Shown one piece after another: positions 1 through 11,806 of a stretch of 64,000 nucleotides of DNA (positions within the stretch are counted from its first letter, which is position 1; each line of letters starts with the position of its first letter). The notes beneath the pieces are model-generated. The model was not told the DNA's origin and did not search any database. It worked only from the letters and a program-made list of their open reading frames with translations. Position numbers and translations under genes: made by a program. The DNA lies in assembly GCA_003586115.2 (NCBI GenBank), contig QVOM02000115.1, forward strand, positions 7,174,799-7,238,798, given 5' to 3'. Source of the DNA: Salvator merianae (lineage: Eukaryota; Chordata; Lepidosauria; Squamata; Teiidae).

Positions 1-2153
1 AGACACTAAAAAGAAAAAGAATATGAGACTAACCTCGGTAGCTGCAGCAACAGACTTTGACAAGCACCCTTTGCAAACTGCTGAAGTAGCAACTCATCAT
101 CTTCCCAAGGACCACACTGGGGAGCTTGGCCTAGCAGCAGACTGTTAGAGGAGCTAGGGAGGGGGGAAATCTTGTTCAATCTAGATGGGAGGAGGGAACA
201 GTTTAGTCCCAGCTGCTTTGAGTCGGCTTCGGCAGAGCAAAGCGGGGTATAAAAACCAAGTCCTTCTCCTTCTCCTTCTCCTTCTTCTAATCAAAACTGC
301 TTCCTTCCATTCCCCTGTGGCTGTTGTCATTTGGGGAAAAAGTCAGATGTTTTAATGAACGCGTGCATTTCATGCAGCATCTTATGGGACTGTCTCTTGT
401 TTTATTCTAAGGAGACTGAACTTTCAGTGTGCATGACCTTTCCACACTCACTTCTCTTGGAGCAGTCTAACTATCCCAGTCCACTCTGTTCTGGGATAAG
501 AGGTGAGGTGTTGTTTTCATTGTAAGGATGGGGACATCGTCTATCCAGTAGAGTCTTCAAAGGTAGCATGCCTATTTCTGTATTGGGGTTTCAGTAATGA
601 TCTTTGGAAACTTGCATAAGCTGTGAAGATGGGACTGTGTCATTTTCCTTGTTCTGGAATGGGTAAAGAAGCACCAAAGGTTGGACTGAAATAAGATGGC
701 TTGGGACAGCTGTAGACCTCTTCAGACAGGTCCACAGCTAATTTGGGATTGGGACCACTTGGGACGGTTCTGGACCAGGATAGCGTTAGTCCCATGTGGA
801 CAAAGCATACTAGGGTGCTGCTTGTTCTGGCATAATAAACAAGTTTCATTGCAGGATGCACAGTGAGAACTTAATTCCTCTGGATTGTTTTCTGTTGTAT
901 CAGCTCTTGATAAAATAGAGTTAGTGTTAGTATTGACAGGTATTCCACAAGTATGTGTGTGTGAGAGAGAGAGAAACAGAGAGATTGACTGTATGTGAAG
1001 TCTAAATCTTGGGTCTAATCAAAGTAAAGAGCTGGGTCCTTTAAAATCATAGTTTCAGGTGATGAGCAAGAAACACATTCATTAATTACATATGTTTGGG
1101 CAAACATATGATTCTAGTTGGTGTTAACTACCTACAATGCTGACTAGTTGGCACACTTCCGAGTAGTATTGTGAATAGACACATTATATTTTAACAGAGC
1201 AGATGTGCTGCTATGGTTACAGGACAGCTGCAATTTTTGTTCTAAAATATCCAAAGGACTGGCCAGTGGGACCTATTACAGAACATTATTCATTTTCCTC
1301 GTGGAAGTGATTTAGCCAAGGGCAATCCCTTCAGTTTCTATTTAAATACATAAATGATCTTAAATCCTACTTTTTGCTAAAGTTTCAGGATCCACAGAGG
1401 GTCTTCAAACTATTCTTTGAAATTATGTACAGAGAAGATTTTTGAATAACAATGCAAGGCAAGTCTTATTTGTCGAGAAGCAGTGGTTAGCAACAAGATT
1501 ACCACACACCCTCTGCCATTAAAACAGCAGGGCCTTGTGGATCCTGACTGCAGGGCAGCAAAGACAGAAGATAGTACCACCAAAAGCCCTGTGCTTCCCG
1601 CTTCACATATCAGGATATGGTCTCTTGCATACTAGATAATGTTACTACACTGAGGTTGAGTCTCTACTTCCTTCTATGGATGCTCACAGGAATGACTTCA
1701 GGTGTTGCATGTCCATTTTAACTGGTATGACACACCCACCAAAGAGCAGGACACCCACCTGAGGCAGCCAGGGGTGAGTGCACAAAATTGCACTCTCTCG
1801 AGAACCACCCCATCCACTGCTACACTGAGTATCAACATTGCTGAACATGAATATGTCAAAACACATGGCTTCCACAGAGGTGCCTGACCCCAAACACCTT
1901 CTACACCACACATGGAGACATGGCCTGAACTGAGAGGAAATCAGAAAAGAGTTCCCACATCAAACACACAGGAGGGAAACAACATCAAAGAAAAATCTGA
2001 TTAAAAACACAATATAGGAGGGTTCTAAACACGTTTCAGTTAATGTGTACTAACTTTCAAATAATTTATCAGACAATACAGATATTTCAATGATTATCTT
2101 TTCTCACTGCATCTATCCAAGCAACTAATTCTTCTCCTTAGGCAACATGCACA
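1..2153. other. No gene seen; far downstream of CD28
   Basis: Only short ORFs in all frames, with none resembling a known protein. There is a CTCCTT-rich simple repeat at about 262-289 and a GT/GA run at about 951-975. A TATAAAA string at 247-253 lies in a locally GC-rich stretch, but no gene follows. Confidence 0.6.
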
Positions 2154-2539
2154 AGGGGTCTTTTTGCACAAGGCCTGTGGAGCAATCCAGGCGGCTCACT
2201 GGATCACTCTGTCCACACCTGGGTGCCACTGCAACTCACCTGAAGTTGTCACACCGTCCCTGGAGCAATCCAGCTATAGACTGCTAAAAAGTAGTCCATA
2301 GGCTGAAAACACCTGGATCGCACCTGGATGGCACTCTCTTCTGGGTGCTGCATGGTGAGAGCGCTGTGCACCATGGCAACATCCAACTGTGCACCAGATG
2401 CCATTTCAGACATTGCCTTGGCAATCCAGGCTGACCATTCGCACTACATGTGCTTTATCCAAGAACAGGCTAATTCAGCACTTTTGGTGTGAATGGCTAC
2501 CACACTCTCCAGCCAGGCTGGTAGGTGTGAACAGGCCCA
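2154..2539. mobile_element. MITE family M2, copy 1 (diverged)
   Basis: The ends are related to the inverted repeats shared by nine copies in this window (consensus about GGCCTGTTCACACTTTA). The left end reads GGGGTCTTTTTGCAC; the right end reads GTGTGAACAGGCCC. The interior shares the CTTCTGGGTG and 'accatggcaac' boxes with other copies. No coding capacity. Confidence 0.6.
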
Positions 2540-2813
2540 AGTTAGCTTTTTTTTCCACCTGAGCCCTCCCTTAGACTGCACCAGTATGCAGATGGGAGCC
2601 TCCAAATACACTTGCTGGGACAGTATACCAGTCAGTGCAGAATCTACCTTAATTTTCTGCCTTCTAAGTTAGGTTAGGACCAGCAACTGCCATGCAGACA
2701 GTTGCCAGTGCAGATCTCATTGGTTCTCCCTTCCTGGCCTGAATCACTTGGTTTGGGTGAGAAAGGGTACTCCATGTTCCATCCTAACATGCAGAATGCA
2801 GAAGAAGCCTAAA

Positions 2814-3030
2814 GCTGTCATCAGACACAGCAAAATAAAAAAAAGCATCTCGGGGCATCTTACTGAAGGCTCTGAGGTGGGATTGTTCACCCACCAGTCT
2901 GCCCCTCCCCCCTCTCATGTACATTCTATGCTAGAAAAGGTGAATTAGAGAAGGTTGGGGACATGAGGGTCACACACGGTCTCTCTGAGGTGCCTCTCAG
3001 GTGCCCCTTTTGCTATGTCTGATCACAGCC
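2814..3030. mobile_element. MITE family M3, copy 1
   Basis: The ends are inverted: gctgtcatcagacacagcaa at the left and ttgctatgtctgatcacagc at the right. The interior has the conserved 'gtgggattgttcaccc', 'accagtctgcccctc' and 'gaattagagaaggttggggac' boxes seen in copies at 28.9, 60.4 and 61.1 kb. About 217 bp, non-coding. Confidence 0.7.
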
Positions 3031-3431
3031 TAAGTTTATTTGAAAATTAGACTAACAGGGTCTGTAAGTAAAGATCCACCCTACCCCTGGGTTTTTCAAA
3101 ACCACTGTCTTTTTTTCAGCTTACTATAGGAAGCCCATCCTCTATTCTGGAAGACTAAAGTGATAATACCACAGCAGGGTTAACATGGAAATACAAGCAC
3201 AGACTAATTGATTTCTGAACCAGGAAAAGTATTTATTCTAGCTGAAAACTGACAAAATTTAAGCAGCCATCATTGTTCAATTGGTTTTCCAAATGAGTTT
3301 AATAAATGCAAGCAAGCATTTAAAAATTGTTCAGTTAAAAAGCCAAATGAGCATAACAAATGCAGGCATAAACACAGTATCTGAAAAGGTTCCTAAATCT
3401 CATTAAATCAGTCTAAGAGATTCCTCCCTTG

Positions 3432-3435
<4 letters not shown>

Positions 3436-3466
<31 letters not shown>
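3436..3466. repeat. (CA)n microsatellite
   Basis: About 15 CA units in the stretch before cttatg. A poly-A run of about 21 bases follows at 3727-3747. The rest of 3031-4125 shows nothing recognisable. Confidence 0.95.
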
Positions 3467-3467
<1 letters not shown>

Positions 3468-4125
3468 ATGTACTTATTTACTGAAGAGGTTTTTCTCCAT
3501 GGGAAAAGCCCAAGTATTATTTTGTGCATGGAGAATGTTCTGTAATATGTGCTTGCAAAGGGTCCGCAGCTTCGCAGAATGTCAAGATGCTAGGAAGAAA
3601 CCAAAACCCAGAGAAAGGAAATGGAGATATTTTCTAAACAATCAAATGTGGGGCAGATAAAGGTCTAGGGCTAAGAATATTTTCTCCAGACACATTTCAA
3701 TGTTTGAATGCTCTCCATATATTGCCAAAAAAAAAAAAAAAAAAAAACTTCAGCAATGAAGGTAAATAGAGCAGAATGGGGAGCAGAGTGGGAATTGTTT
3801 CACTCCAAACCTTGGAAGCAGGGAGAATTTGCAGCTGATGGGGCTGCACACACCTGTGCGTGGTATTTAGTGTAATGCCTAACCTGCTACACTCCTACTA
3901 CACTCCGTCCTGGGATGTTTCCCCAAAGAGCAGCAGGGGAAGCCAAAGTGGTAGAAAACATTTCTTTTTACCATTCCTGTGCCTGTGTGCTACATGTTTA
4001 CTTCATGCAACTGCTGCCATCTCTCTTTACTCCCCTTCTGTGGCTGCAGGATGCAGGTATGTACAGTCAATATCAGTAAGCACATGTAAGTATGTGCAGG
4101 GCAAGTATTTGATGCATTCAGATCT

Positions 4126-4315
4126 AAGCTTTAATCAAGCTTCGGTCCACCTTCAGAGTGAGAGAACACATCAGCAAAGAGACAGGCTGTTTGCTTTGGG
4201 CATTAATTAACTCAGACGATCCACCTTTCGGTTAGATAATGTGAAAAGAAATGACTAGTCACTTTGCTGATGTGTTCTCTTACTCTGAAGGTGATCGGAA
4301 GCTGGATTAAAACTT
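4126..4315. repeat. Foldback element, ~58-base inverted arms
   Basis: The arm at 4126-4183 (contains cagagtgagagaacacatca) is matched in inverse orientation by 4258-4315 (contains tgatgtgttctcttactctg), with only a few mismatches. The 74-base spacer has no similarity to anything recognised. It looks like a small foldback transposon. It ends just before the M4 element at 4317. Confidence 0.8.
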
Positions 4316-4316
4316 A

Positions 4317-4872
4317 GGGCCTTTCTGCATGTACCGGTAAACCAGTACAGTGCGAGGCCTAGGTCACTGCTGGACCTCTGTCTTCAGTACTGTGGAGCGG
4401 GATGGAGAAGCCATGCCCCCTGTTAGGCTGCTCTGTCCACATTGGATGGGGCATAGCCAGTCTAGATGGCTGAAAATGGCCACCTAGATCAGGACAGCAC
4501 CAGAACTTTTAAAAAAGGTCTCCCACCATCTTACTCAGAACTAAACTATCCCGGGAAGGTGCGTGGAAGGGTGCACGCCATTCTGTTCTGGTTTAGCAGG
4601 GCAATGTATTTTGGCAACAGACAAAATCATACCAACAAAATGGGTCCCCCTGGAGCTCCAAGGCCAGGGCCTTTAACTCCTGGCTGTCACAGCCCTCACA
4701 GCGGAATCCGAAGCTTGCATGAGTTTCAGAGTGCTGTGGGGCAGTGCTGGGGCTGTCCCAGAACTGCTGTCCCATGTGTGGACAGTCTTGCTCCAGGATA
4801 AATAGACCATTCCAACTAGGAACTGTTCCACAGTTCCAGCTGGAGTGGTCCAGTCCCCACAAACGACCTTAG
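4317..4872. mobile_element. MITE family M4, copy 1 (~550 bp)
   Basis: It shares end and interior boxes with 59251-59801: GGGCCTTTCTGCA at the left end, 'agtaaactg/ggtaaaccag', 'ctgtccacattg', 'gaagggtgcac', 'ggtttagcag', 'aaaatgggtccccc', 'ctgtcacagccctc', 'agcttgca', and 'agctggagtggtccag' at the right. Short ORFs inside are not conserved between the two copies. The right end is eroded. Confidence 0.7.
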
Positions 4873-5117
4873 ATGTGAACACAAAATCTTGACTATGGTG
4901 TGTCTTCTCTTGTTGTTCTGTCTGACAAATTTGGATTAATATCTGCCTACATCTCCAACAGACCATTATTACATCTTTAGCAGGCTCCCAAGTCAACAGC
5001 TGTCCCCACCAAAGAGGCTTGGTCCATGAGGAACCTGAGCGCCTGTCAAAGATGCCAAAACTTCAGTGTACAAAAAACAGCATTCAGGTCACTAACTCGC
5101 ACACTGGCACAGGCCCT

Positions 5118-5168
5118 AAATAAGATGCCTCAGAGATGCTATTTTGGCTATATCTGATCACAGCTGCA
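5118..5168. mobile_element. MITE family M3, 3' fragment
   Basis: The sequence 'gatgcctcagagatgc' followed by 'ggctatatctgatcacagct' matches the right end of M3 copies. The left half is missing. The surrounding 4873-5588 holds no gene. Confidence 0.5.
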
Positions 5169-5588
5169 GACTCTGCTAACCATTCCTCACAAAATGGATT
5201 TTTTTTCTTTCTGGGATAGAGCAACAACATTGATGCCATGGGTAAGTCATTTACTACACTTTTGCGGGTCCCTACTTCTGTCTCTCAATCTGCTAGTGTG
5301 TCTTCTTCACTCAGTCTCAGGCTTCATTTCTCTCCCCACTACCACCATTGCCCTTGAACCATGGCTAACAAATGTTCCACGCCTACTGCATGGGCAGGCA
5401 ATTTGGTTCCACCTGCAATTGGCCTAAGAATTGCTGTAATCACTTCATGAGTCAACTTGTGAACAGCCCTCTTTGGAAAACTCTCATGATTGATGTGGCA
5501 GTTCATTTGCCCTTGACACACCTACACACCACATGTAGGCCAAATTTCCAGTTGGGCTACATTTGTGAGGGATGAAAAATGGCTGCCT

Positions 5589-5966
5589 TGGGTTCTGTTC
5601 ATACTTTAGTGCTAGTGATCCTGATCACTACTTGCTGTGGATAACAAAATTGTTGTCCACAGTTGGACTGCTCCTGGTATGCAGCGTTCACACCTATTTC
5701 TGGGTGCAAATACTACAGGCCATGGCACAGCTGCAACTGTGCAGTCACCTGCCACGTCTCTAGCAACCATGGCAGCAGCTGGAAGTTTCTGTGGCCACCA
5801 TTGTGGCAGGCAGGAAGGCAGGCCAGCATTCAAACTGCAAGAGATGAAAGCCCATTTCCAGCTGTTCCAGCCCTCGCAGTTTGGATGGTCGCTGCAACAT
5901 GAGGTTTGTTACAGCATACAATGGTATAATTATACCATTCTACACTGGCAAGTGTGAACAGGTGCT
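5589..5966. mobile_element. MITE family M2, copy 2
   Basis: The left end is GGGTTCTGTTCATACTTTAG; the right end is AAGTGTGAACAGGTGC. Internal boxes shared with other M2 copies include 'gttgtccacagttggactg', 'ctgggtgcaaat', 'ccatggcagcagctg' and 'atggtataattataccatt'. The ORFs within are chance. Confidence 0.75.
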
Positions 5967-6469
5967 AACCCACTGAACTTTCCTTCCTTTTACAGCCAAT
6001 CATGGAAGTGCTCGGTTTAGCCAACCGATCTGCTCCTGCACATGCACCCCGGCCAGAACTTTGTTTATTTCTCTCTAGGTCAGGCATTTTCATTCATTGA
6101 CCCAGTTTTCACACAGGTCTGGCAAAAATGATTACACAACTTTGAGAAAGAAATTTTGTAAACCTATATATATGATTACAACCATGCAAAGAACCAGACA
6201 TTATAACAGTTACCATAGTTACCAGTGGCATCAATGGCTCCTGGTGGACACCAAGAAACAAGGCACAATTGTTGTGCCACTGGCAAACAAGATATCTGCA
6301 ACAGTGATACTGACAGCATAGATCTTAAGTGGAGAAAATTGCTATAACCTCATCTCTCCCAGACCAGCAGAGCTTGGATCAGGACTGCACTATGTGGCAC
6401 TTATCTAAAGATATAAATTTCTAAAGGAGCACCTTCTCCTGTCTGTGCCTTAAGATCTGCAGGTGAGGA

Positions 6470-6835
6470 CCTTCTGGGTGTACCACCAACTTCAGTAGCT
6501 AAAAGGGTAGGCACCTGGGTTAGACCCTTCTCAGTAGTGGCCCCTGAACTATGTAATAGTCTCCCCCCTGAGGTGCACAAGGCACCTTCACTTTATATCT
6601 TCAGGGGATCAGTGAAGATGCCCCTATTTACCCAGGCCTTTGGCTGAGGAACAGATGCTACTCCTCCTAACTTTCTAGTGGTGTTATTGTTTTTAGTGTA
6701 TTCATTTTACATTTTGTTTTTATTGCTGTAACTCACCCTGACACCTTCAGGTATAGGGAAGAATAAAAATACAAATGAATAAAGAAAGAATAAAAATAAT
6801 AAAAATAATAAAAATAAAAGTCATTAGGGCATTCC
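6470..6835 (+). mobile_element. L2-like LINE, 3' end
   Basis: In an interrupted frame the DNA encodes the familiar end of LINE ORF2 (a 'L-P-P-E-V-H-K-A-P-S-L-Y-I-F' block from about 6556). This is followed by a short 3' UTR and a tail of AATAAAAATAATAAAAAT units (6760-6822). It is 5' truncated and decayed. Confidence 0.65.
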
Positions 6836-6880
6836 TAATAATTTAATTTTTTTGTTATTGTTCCAAAACAAAACACCAAT

Positions 6881-7462
6881 GGCCTTTTCACACTTTATAC
6901 TAGTGAGTATAGAGATGCTTACTAGTGCAGTGCTTCCTCCTTTTGTCCCTTTCTGCACTGGGCCTTATTCCAGATTATATCTCAGAATAGGCACCTGCCA
7001 TCTGCATGCTAGTGCAGACTATGGTAGGCCCTAGGCAAGACTTTTCATAGTTTGCACTAGCATGTGGATGGCAGGTCCCTATTCTGAGATATAATCTACA
7101 ATAAGGCCAAGTACAGAAAGGACCCTTGTGGAGGCCCGTGTGATCAGGAGCAGACTACAGCTGCTCCCGATTGCTCCCTGCTACCAATCGTGCTCCACAG
7201 ATGTACTGCGAACAGCTGAACTACTGCCGGTACACTGCGTACACACCCTCTTCTGGGTGCAAATGCAGAGCAGTGCAGCCGTGGCTGTGGCTGCGGCTGC
7301 ACCATTGTGCAGCATTCCTGGTCACCCTGGTAGCAGTTGGAAGTTTGCCAGCTATTGTCATGGCACAGGACGCCAGCATTCACACTGTAAATGCTGGTAT
7401 CCTGCTGTCGATCTGTTCTAAGGCCTTGCAGTGTAGATAAGGCCAAAAGTGTGAATAGGCCT
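6881..7462. mobile_element. MITE family M2, copy 3, split by an M1 insertion
   Basis: The left end GGCCTTTTCACACTTTATAC and the right end AAAAGTGTGAATAGGCC are inverted. The interior matches the 53.1 kb copy ('ggagcagcctacagctgctccc', 'ctgtggagcac') on both sides of a foreign palindromic element at 6940-7123. That element therefore inserted into this copy after M2 had spread. Confidence 0.75.
6940..7123. mobile_element. Palindromic MITE M1, copy 1
   Basis: Nearly the whole element is one hairpin. The left arm has ccctttctgcactgggcctt, then 'attatatctcagaatag', then 'gccatctgcatgctagtgca'. The right arm repeats these in inverse order and ends 'ccaagtacagaaaggac'. The same element occurs at 30128-30308. 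No protein is encoded. Confidence 0.85.
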
Positions 7463-7931
7463 CAAGAAACCTTAGAATGTTCAAAATGTTCTTGACACAG
7501 GAAACAATGAGGAACTTATTACGTGCCCCCTGTCCCCTATCTATGGACCCTGAAGTGGGTTGAGTGCAAGAGGCATGGTAGCTGCTAAATACCACACTAG
7601 TTGTGAAAGAATTGGGTAATCAGGGGACTTGAAATTGGCCCAAGAAGAAAAGCTGTGAAAAGTCATAAAATTTGTAAAGTAGTCACTGGAACTCCTGAAC
7701 CATTTCAGTTAACTGATCAGTTTTATTTTGAAATCAGAACACACTCCTCTGAAGGGATGTTTTGTTCTGTGTCTGGAACACTCTTCCCAGTTGATCCCTT
7801 CCTACATGCAACCCACTGCCCCAATTACTACGGTTACCACTGACAGCAATGGTTCATAATGGATATTGTTCTAAAATAAGTATTTTTATTTCATGTTTAA
7901 AATATTTGTAATGGCACAGTTTCCTTGGTCT

Positions 7932-8359
7932 CAGGGTCTGTTTGCCCTTTACAGCCTAGAATGGTATAACAAGACCCAGCAGTATGGTGGCCATCCGCAC
8001 TATGAGGGCTGGAACAGCCCCATATTGGGCCTCCAGCCCTCAAAGTGCCGATGGCAGACCTGACCTCCATGATGGTGGCCGCAATAATGTCTGGCCATTT
8101 CCATAGTGATTGGGACATGGAGCACAACTGGGCAGTCACAGCCACACTCACTCACAGCATTTGCACTCAGAAGGAGATGCAAAGGCTGCTGACTGAGCGC
8201 CATCAGTCAAGCTGTGGAGAACATTTTTGTTGACCACAGCTAGTAGCTTCCAGGAGTGACTGTAAATGTTCCCAGATGCTGCAATGGTGGGGCTGTGTGA
8301 ACGGGCCTATCTGGTGAGCATCCATGAACTCACCAGCAGACCAGTAAGAACAGGCCCTG
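7932..8359. mobile_element. MITE family M2, copy 4 (CAGGG ends)
   Basis: The left end reads CAGGGTCTGTTTGCCC; the right end read inward is CAGGGCCTGTTCTTAC. CAGGG termini are characteristic of hAT transposons, which suggests M2 is a hAT-derived non-autonomous family. No clear 8-bp target duplication survives. Confidence 0.75.
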
Positions 8360-8715
8360 ATTTGGATATTTCAATAGGTAACACACTCTGGGTTCAGTTA
8401 TTAATAAAGGATTTTCTTTAAAGTGAGATCTGCACATGTATCACAGATGCACACTATGGATATCAATCCTGGTCCAAAAACAGCATTCCAGATCAGGAAC
8501 ATGAAGAGCGCACTGGCTGCCATCCACTTGATGCCCTGGCCTAGTAGTTCAAAGCCAAGATACACATGTTCCTCAACAGACCAGGCATGGGGACCAATTA
8601 GCTACCATATGGGACAGCAGGCCACACCTTCCCATGGCACACACTGCAGTCCCAGCATGCATCTACCACGGTCCCCAAGGACCATGCACGTGTTGCCGAA
8701 GTGAACAGAAATAAA

Positions 8716-8885
8716 TACACAGTATTAGCTGAGCAGTTGGTTGCAGGTTTGATCCCCAGCTTCTCACTGGATGTAGGCAATGGAAAATTACATCTATAAG
8801 AAAACTACATAGAGGTGCCCACAGAGATACCCCTAGAGTAACCAGGAGTTGGATTGATCTGATAGGATCTATCAACAACAAAATA
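8716..8885 (+). mobile_element. tRNA-derived SINE (partial)
   Basis: It contains a B-box-like stretch 'ggtttgatccccagc', then 'aggcaatggaaaatta', 'aaactacatagaggtgccca' and 'aaccaggagttgg'. The same boxes occur in order in the better SINE copy at 12782. The A-box end is lost. This resembles the ACA-type SINEs of squamates, as I recall them. Confidence 0.55.
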
Positions 8886-9554
8886 GCAGTGCTTATTTAT
8901 TACTAAAAAAGGATTGACAGTAGTCCTCTAACCAAATTTATCTGAGCCAAAAGTCCCCTGTAATTTTGGCAGTGGTAGCAAAAGGAAAAAGAATTAACAT
9001 AGATAAAGACCTTTATGATAAAGAGACTACAGTGCCTCCAGTTTTTGCTCTTTTTTGCACACATTCCTCATAGAAGAACCTCTAGGAGACAATCCTTCAG
9101 TTACATCCTGCCATGCCCAAGCATTACCCCCCTACATTTTAGTTCTGCATTAGAACAGTTATCATATTTGTGCTGCAATGCAACTCTACAAATGTGGGAT
9201 ATAGACATACCTAAAACTAAACATGCTTTGAAAGAATGAACATGATTTCCCTGCAAAAAACTCAGGTTATATAGAAAATACTGCATACTGGAAACGAGAT
9301 CTCACATTTTAGTATGATTTTCCCTACAGCTGAAACTGATCTAACACACAGTAAAGCCTGAGTATAGCTAGGCTCTGAATCTTTAAAAATTATTTTCCCT
9401 TCTCTGTTGCCCTTCTCCGTGTTCTTCCCAGTATTATCTGAGACAGTTTCTGCACTCATCAGTATCCCAAACTAGGAAGTGTTCTAGGGAGCTCCCTTTC
9501 ATATGCTGGTGAGAGATAAGAGAAGCCCAGTCCCCTCCAAGAATGCTTTGGTTT

Positions 9555-9630
9555 CACTGTCAAAGTGAGAGAGTGGGATAGGGCACCAAAATGGCACCCT
9601 ATCCCATTCTACCCCTAGATCTTGACAGTG
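9555..9630. repeat. 76-bp foldback hairpin
   Basis: The ends cactgtcaa and ttgacagtg pair, and an inner stem gtgggatagggc pairs with gcaccctatcccattctac around a loop near 9589. It looks like a miniature foldback transposon. No clear target duplication. The flanking DNA 8886-9554 and 9631-10059 shows no gene. Confidence 0.75.
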
Positions 9631-10059
9631 AGGTCTACTGGCATACTAGCAGGTCTATGGGGGACCCTTTCCAATGACACTCCAGAAAACACCACCAGAA
9701 ATGGCACCAGAAAGGGTCCTCCCAGAAACTCTGAATACCAGGAATGAAAAGTTCCCATCCTTAAGAGGCTGGACGCCAGTTCTGAGGGCTGGGCCCAAAC
9801 TGCAGAGTCACCAGCCAGGACTGAGACAGCATGGGCCATCTGAAATGCAAACAACTCTATCGCATCCAGCAGCAACTCATCTCAGCGTGGGTTGGTTTGC
9901 ATATCTTGGGTCGGAGCAGAAGGAGGAGTGTGAAAATGGTCTCAGTCTCATTCTAGGCAAAGACAGGATGGGAAATCCTTTGACTAGGTTGGTTGGGAAT
10001 AAAATTCTTCCAGACACCTTTGGATTTAAGTAGAAGATGGAAGAGAGGAAAACATGCCA

Positions 10060-10497
10060 TAGGCCCTTTCTCCACAGACCCTTAATTTGGAATTAAGGGC
10101 TCCATAGTCCTGATCTGGGTCTCATAGATCCACATGTTAATGAGGATCTGTGAGGCTTGCCCCCCCCCCCCACTGGTCCACTCAGTCTGCATTAGATGGA
10201 ATGTGATCCAGATTAAGGAGGCCTTGTTCAGTATCACCACTAGACCCTTTTAATCAAGTCTACCAGCATATCAGAGGAACCTGATCCAGAACACTTTTGT
10301 TCCTAGTCTTCAGAGGCATAGGAGTGAGGCCTCAAAGCTTGTGCTAGCTTTGAGACCTCCAAGTGGACTTGTCTAGAGTAGCATTGTCATACAAATGACG
10401 CTATTGCAGACCATGCCTTTCTATGGTTGGAGTCAGTGGGCCTGGCTGTTCCAGACTCACCAATTCCAACCATGGAAGGGTAAATGCAAGAAAGGCT
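10060..10497. mobile_element. MITE family M5, copy 1
   Basis: It shares ordered boxes with 11807-12325: 'ggccctttct', 'gtccactcagtctgca/gtacactccgtctgtgca', 'gatccagatta', 'tatcaccactag', 'aggaacctgatc', 'ttcctagtc' and 'gctttgagacctcc'. It contains a C run at 10160-10171. Non-coding. Confidence 0.6.
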
Positions 10498-10510
10498 TTA
10501 GATGTACTGG

Positions 10511-10717
10511 CAGCGGTGGCCGGTGGCTTTAAGCCTTGGTGTTTGCGTCCCATGCGAAGTGTGCCATGGCTGTTTGGGGGGCCTCTGGCCTCCGTACTAT
10601 CTCAGCAAGTCGCTGAGCCTGCTGAGGCAGTACGGAGGCCCGGAGGCCCCACAAATGGCCATGGCGTGCTTCGCACAGGGCGCGAACACCAAGGCTTAAA
10701 GCCAACGGCCGCCACTG
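10511..10717. mobile_element. hAT foldback MITE, 207 bp, with 8-bp target duplication
   Basis: The left arm from CAGCGGTGGCCGGTGGC and the right arm ending GGCCGCCACTG are inverse copies over about 100 bases each, meeting near 10614. The flanks tgtactgg (10503-10510) and tgcactgg (10718-10725) match at 7 of 8 bases. The CAG...CTG termini and 8-bp duplication are hAT hallmarks. It is CpG-rich compared with its surroundings. ORFs on both strands here are mirror images of each other and not genes. Confidence 0.88.
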
Positions 10718-10725
10718 TGCACTGG

Positions 10726-11806
10726 CATCTTTTTGCATACCCACAACACTTCACTGCAACACCAGTTTCTGCTCAGTACCCCGGATGTCAACTGGAAGTG
10801 AAGTATTTGTGTAACATAGGAGAATGCAGTTTTAACCTTTCCATAATGTTTTAAACTTTACAGTCACTTTTTCAGGTAAATTTCGAGGCCCAACTATTTA
10901 TCATTTTTAAAAATAGCCTCTCCCTTCCTTTTTGTTTCTTACTCTGAAGTATTAGGAAATACATTCAGACAAAGCAGGTGCTTAAAATCTAAAGAAAGAT
11001 CACATCTTTCCACCTCTGTAATGTAATTGTAACTGGAAAAAATGTGTTTGAGATGACTTAGTAGATAAAGGTGTGACTTGGAAACCACAAACCAGAGCAG
11101 AGAGTAAACAATATTTTGTCAAAGTCTTGATGTTTTGCTTTCATACTCATTGAGGACAAATTGTTTAAAATTATTGTGCTAAGCAATTGTGAAATCATTT
11201 TTAGGGTGCAATCCTATACTGAAGATCACTGAGTGAGAATTTATAGGATTTGGCAGGAGTCCACGACAAAAGAGCTTTGCTGCTGCCAGGACAGGCAACT
11301 AATGAAGAACTTTAAACACACTAGCAGAATGATTCTATCTTTTAAGATATCAGTTGTGAAAATACATTCCAGAATGTCTGAAATGGAACACGATTGGATG
11401 GCAAGGATCTTCCAGTTCATTATCACGCTCACATCAAAAGCACAAATTTACACCAGCCTCACACTTTGGACAAAAAAATTTCAATGAAATTAATTTCACT
11501 AAAGTGGCTTCAAAAGAGAAGGCTAACATCTCTTGGATTTCAATTCCCATCAGCTTGTATTTGCATGGCCGGTGGTGCACATTTATGAGGGTTGGAATTT
11601 AGCAACATCTGAAAGGTCACAGATTAGCTGTCCAAGTGCTACTTCAATAATCACTCGATCTACATAACTGTGACAGGACTTCCATGTTACAAACCAACAC
11701 CTCATCACAAAATAGCACAAATACTCAAATTCCACACAAGGTTCCCACTTGTGGGTTACTTAACATAAATCTCTGCATCACATTATGCAAGTGAAGTTCA
11801 TTAAGG
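10726..11806. other. No gene seen
   Basis: AT-rich sequence. At about 11535-11615 there is a decayed fragment of a repeat with 'caattcccatcagc' and 'aacatctgaaaggtcacag' boxes, a common squamate MITE pattern that also appears at 27.2 and 34.4 kb. Confidence 0.5.

Noticed and set aside
230..300. TATAAAA string in a GC-rich patch, as a promoter or LTR
   Set aside because: No exon or LTR end pair follows, and I find no AATAAA at the expected spacing.
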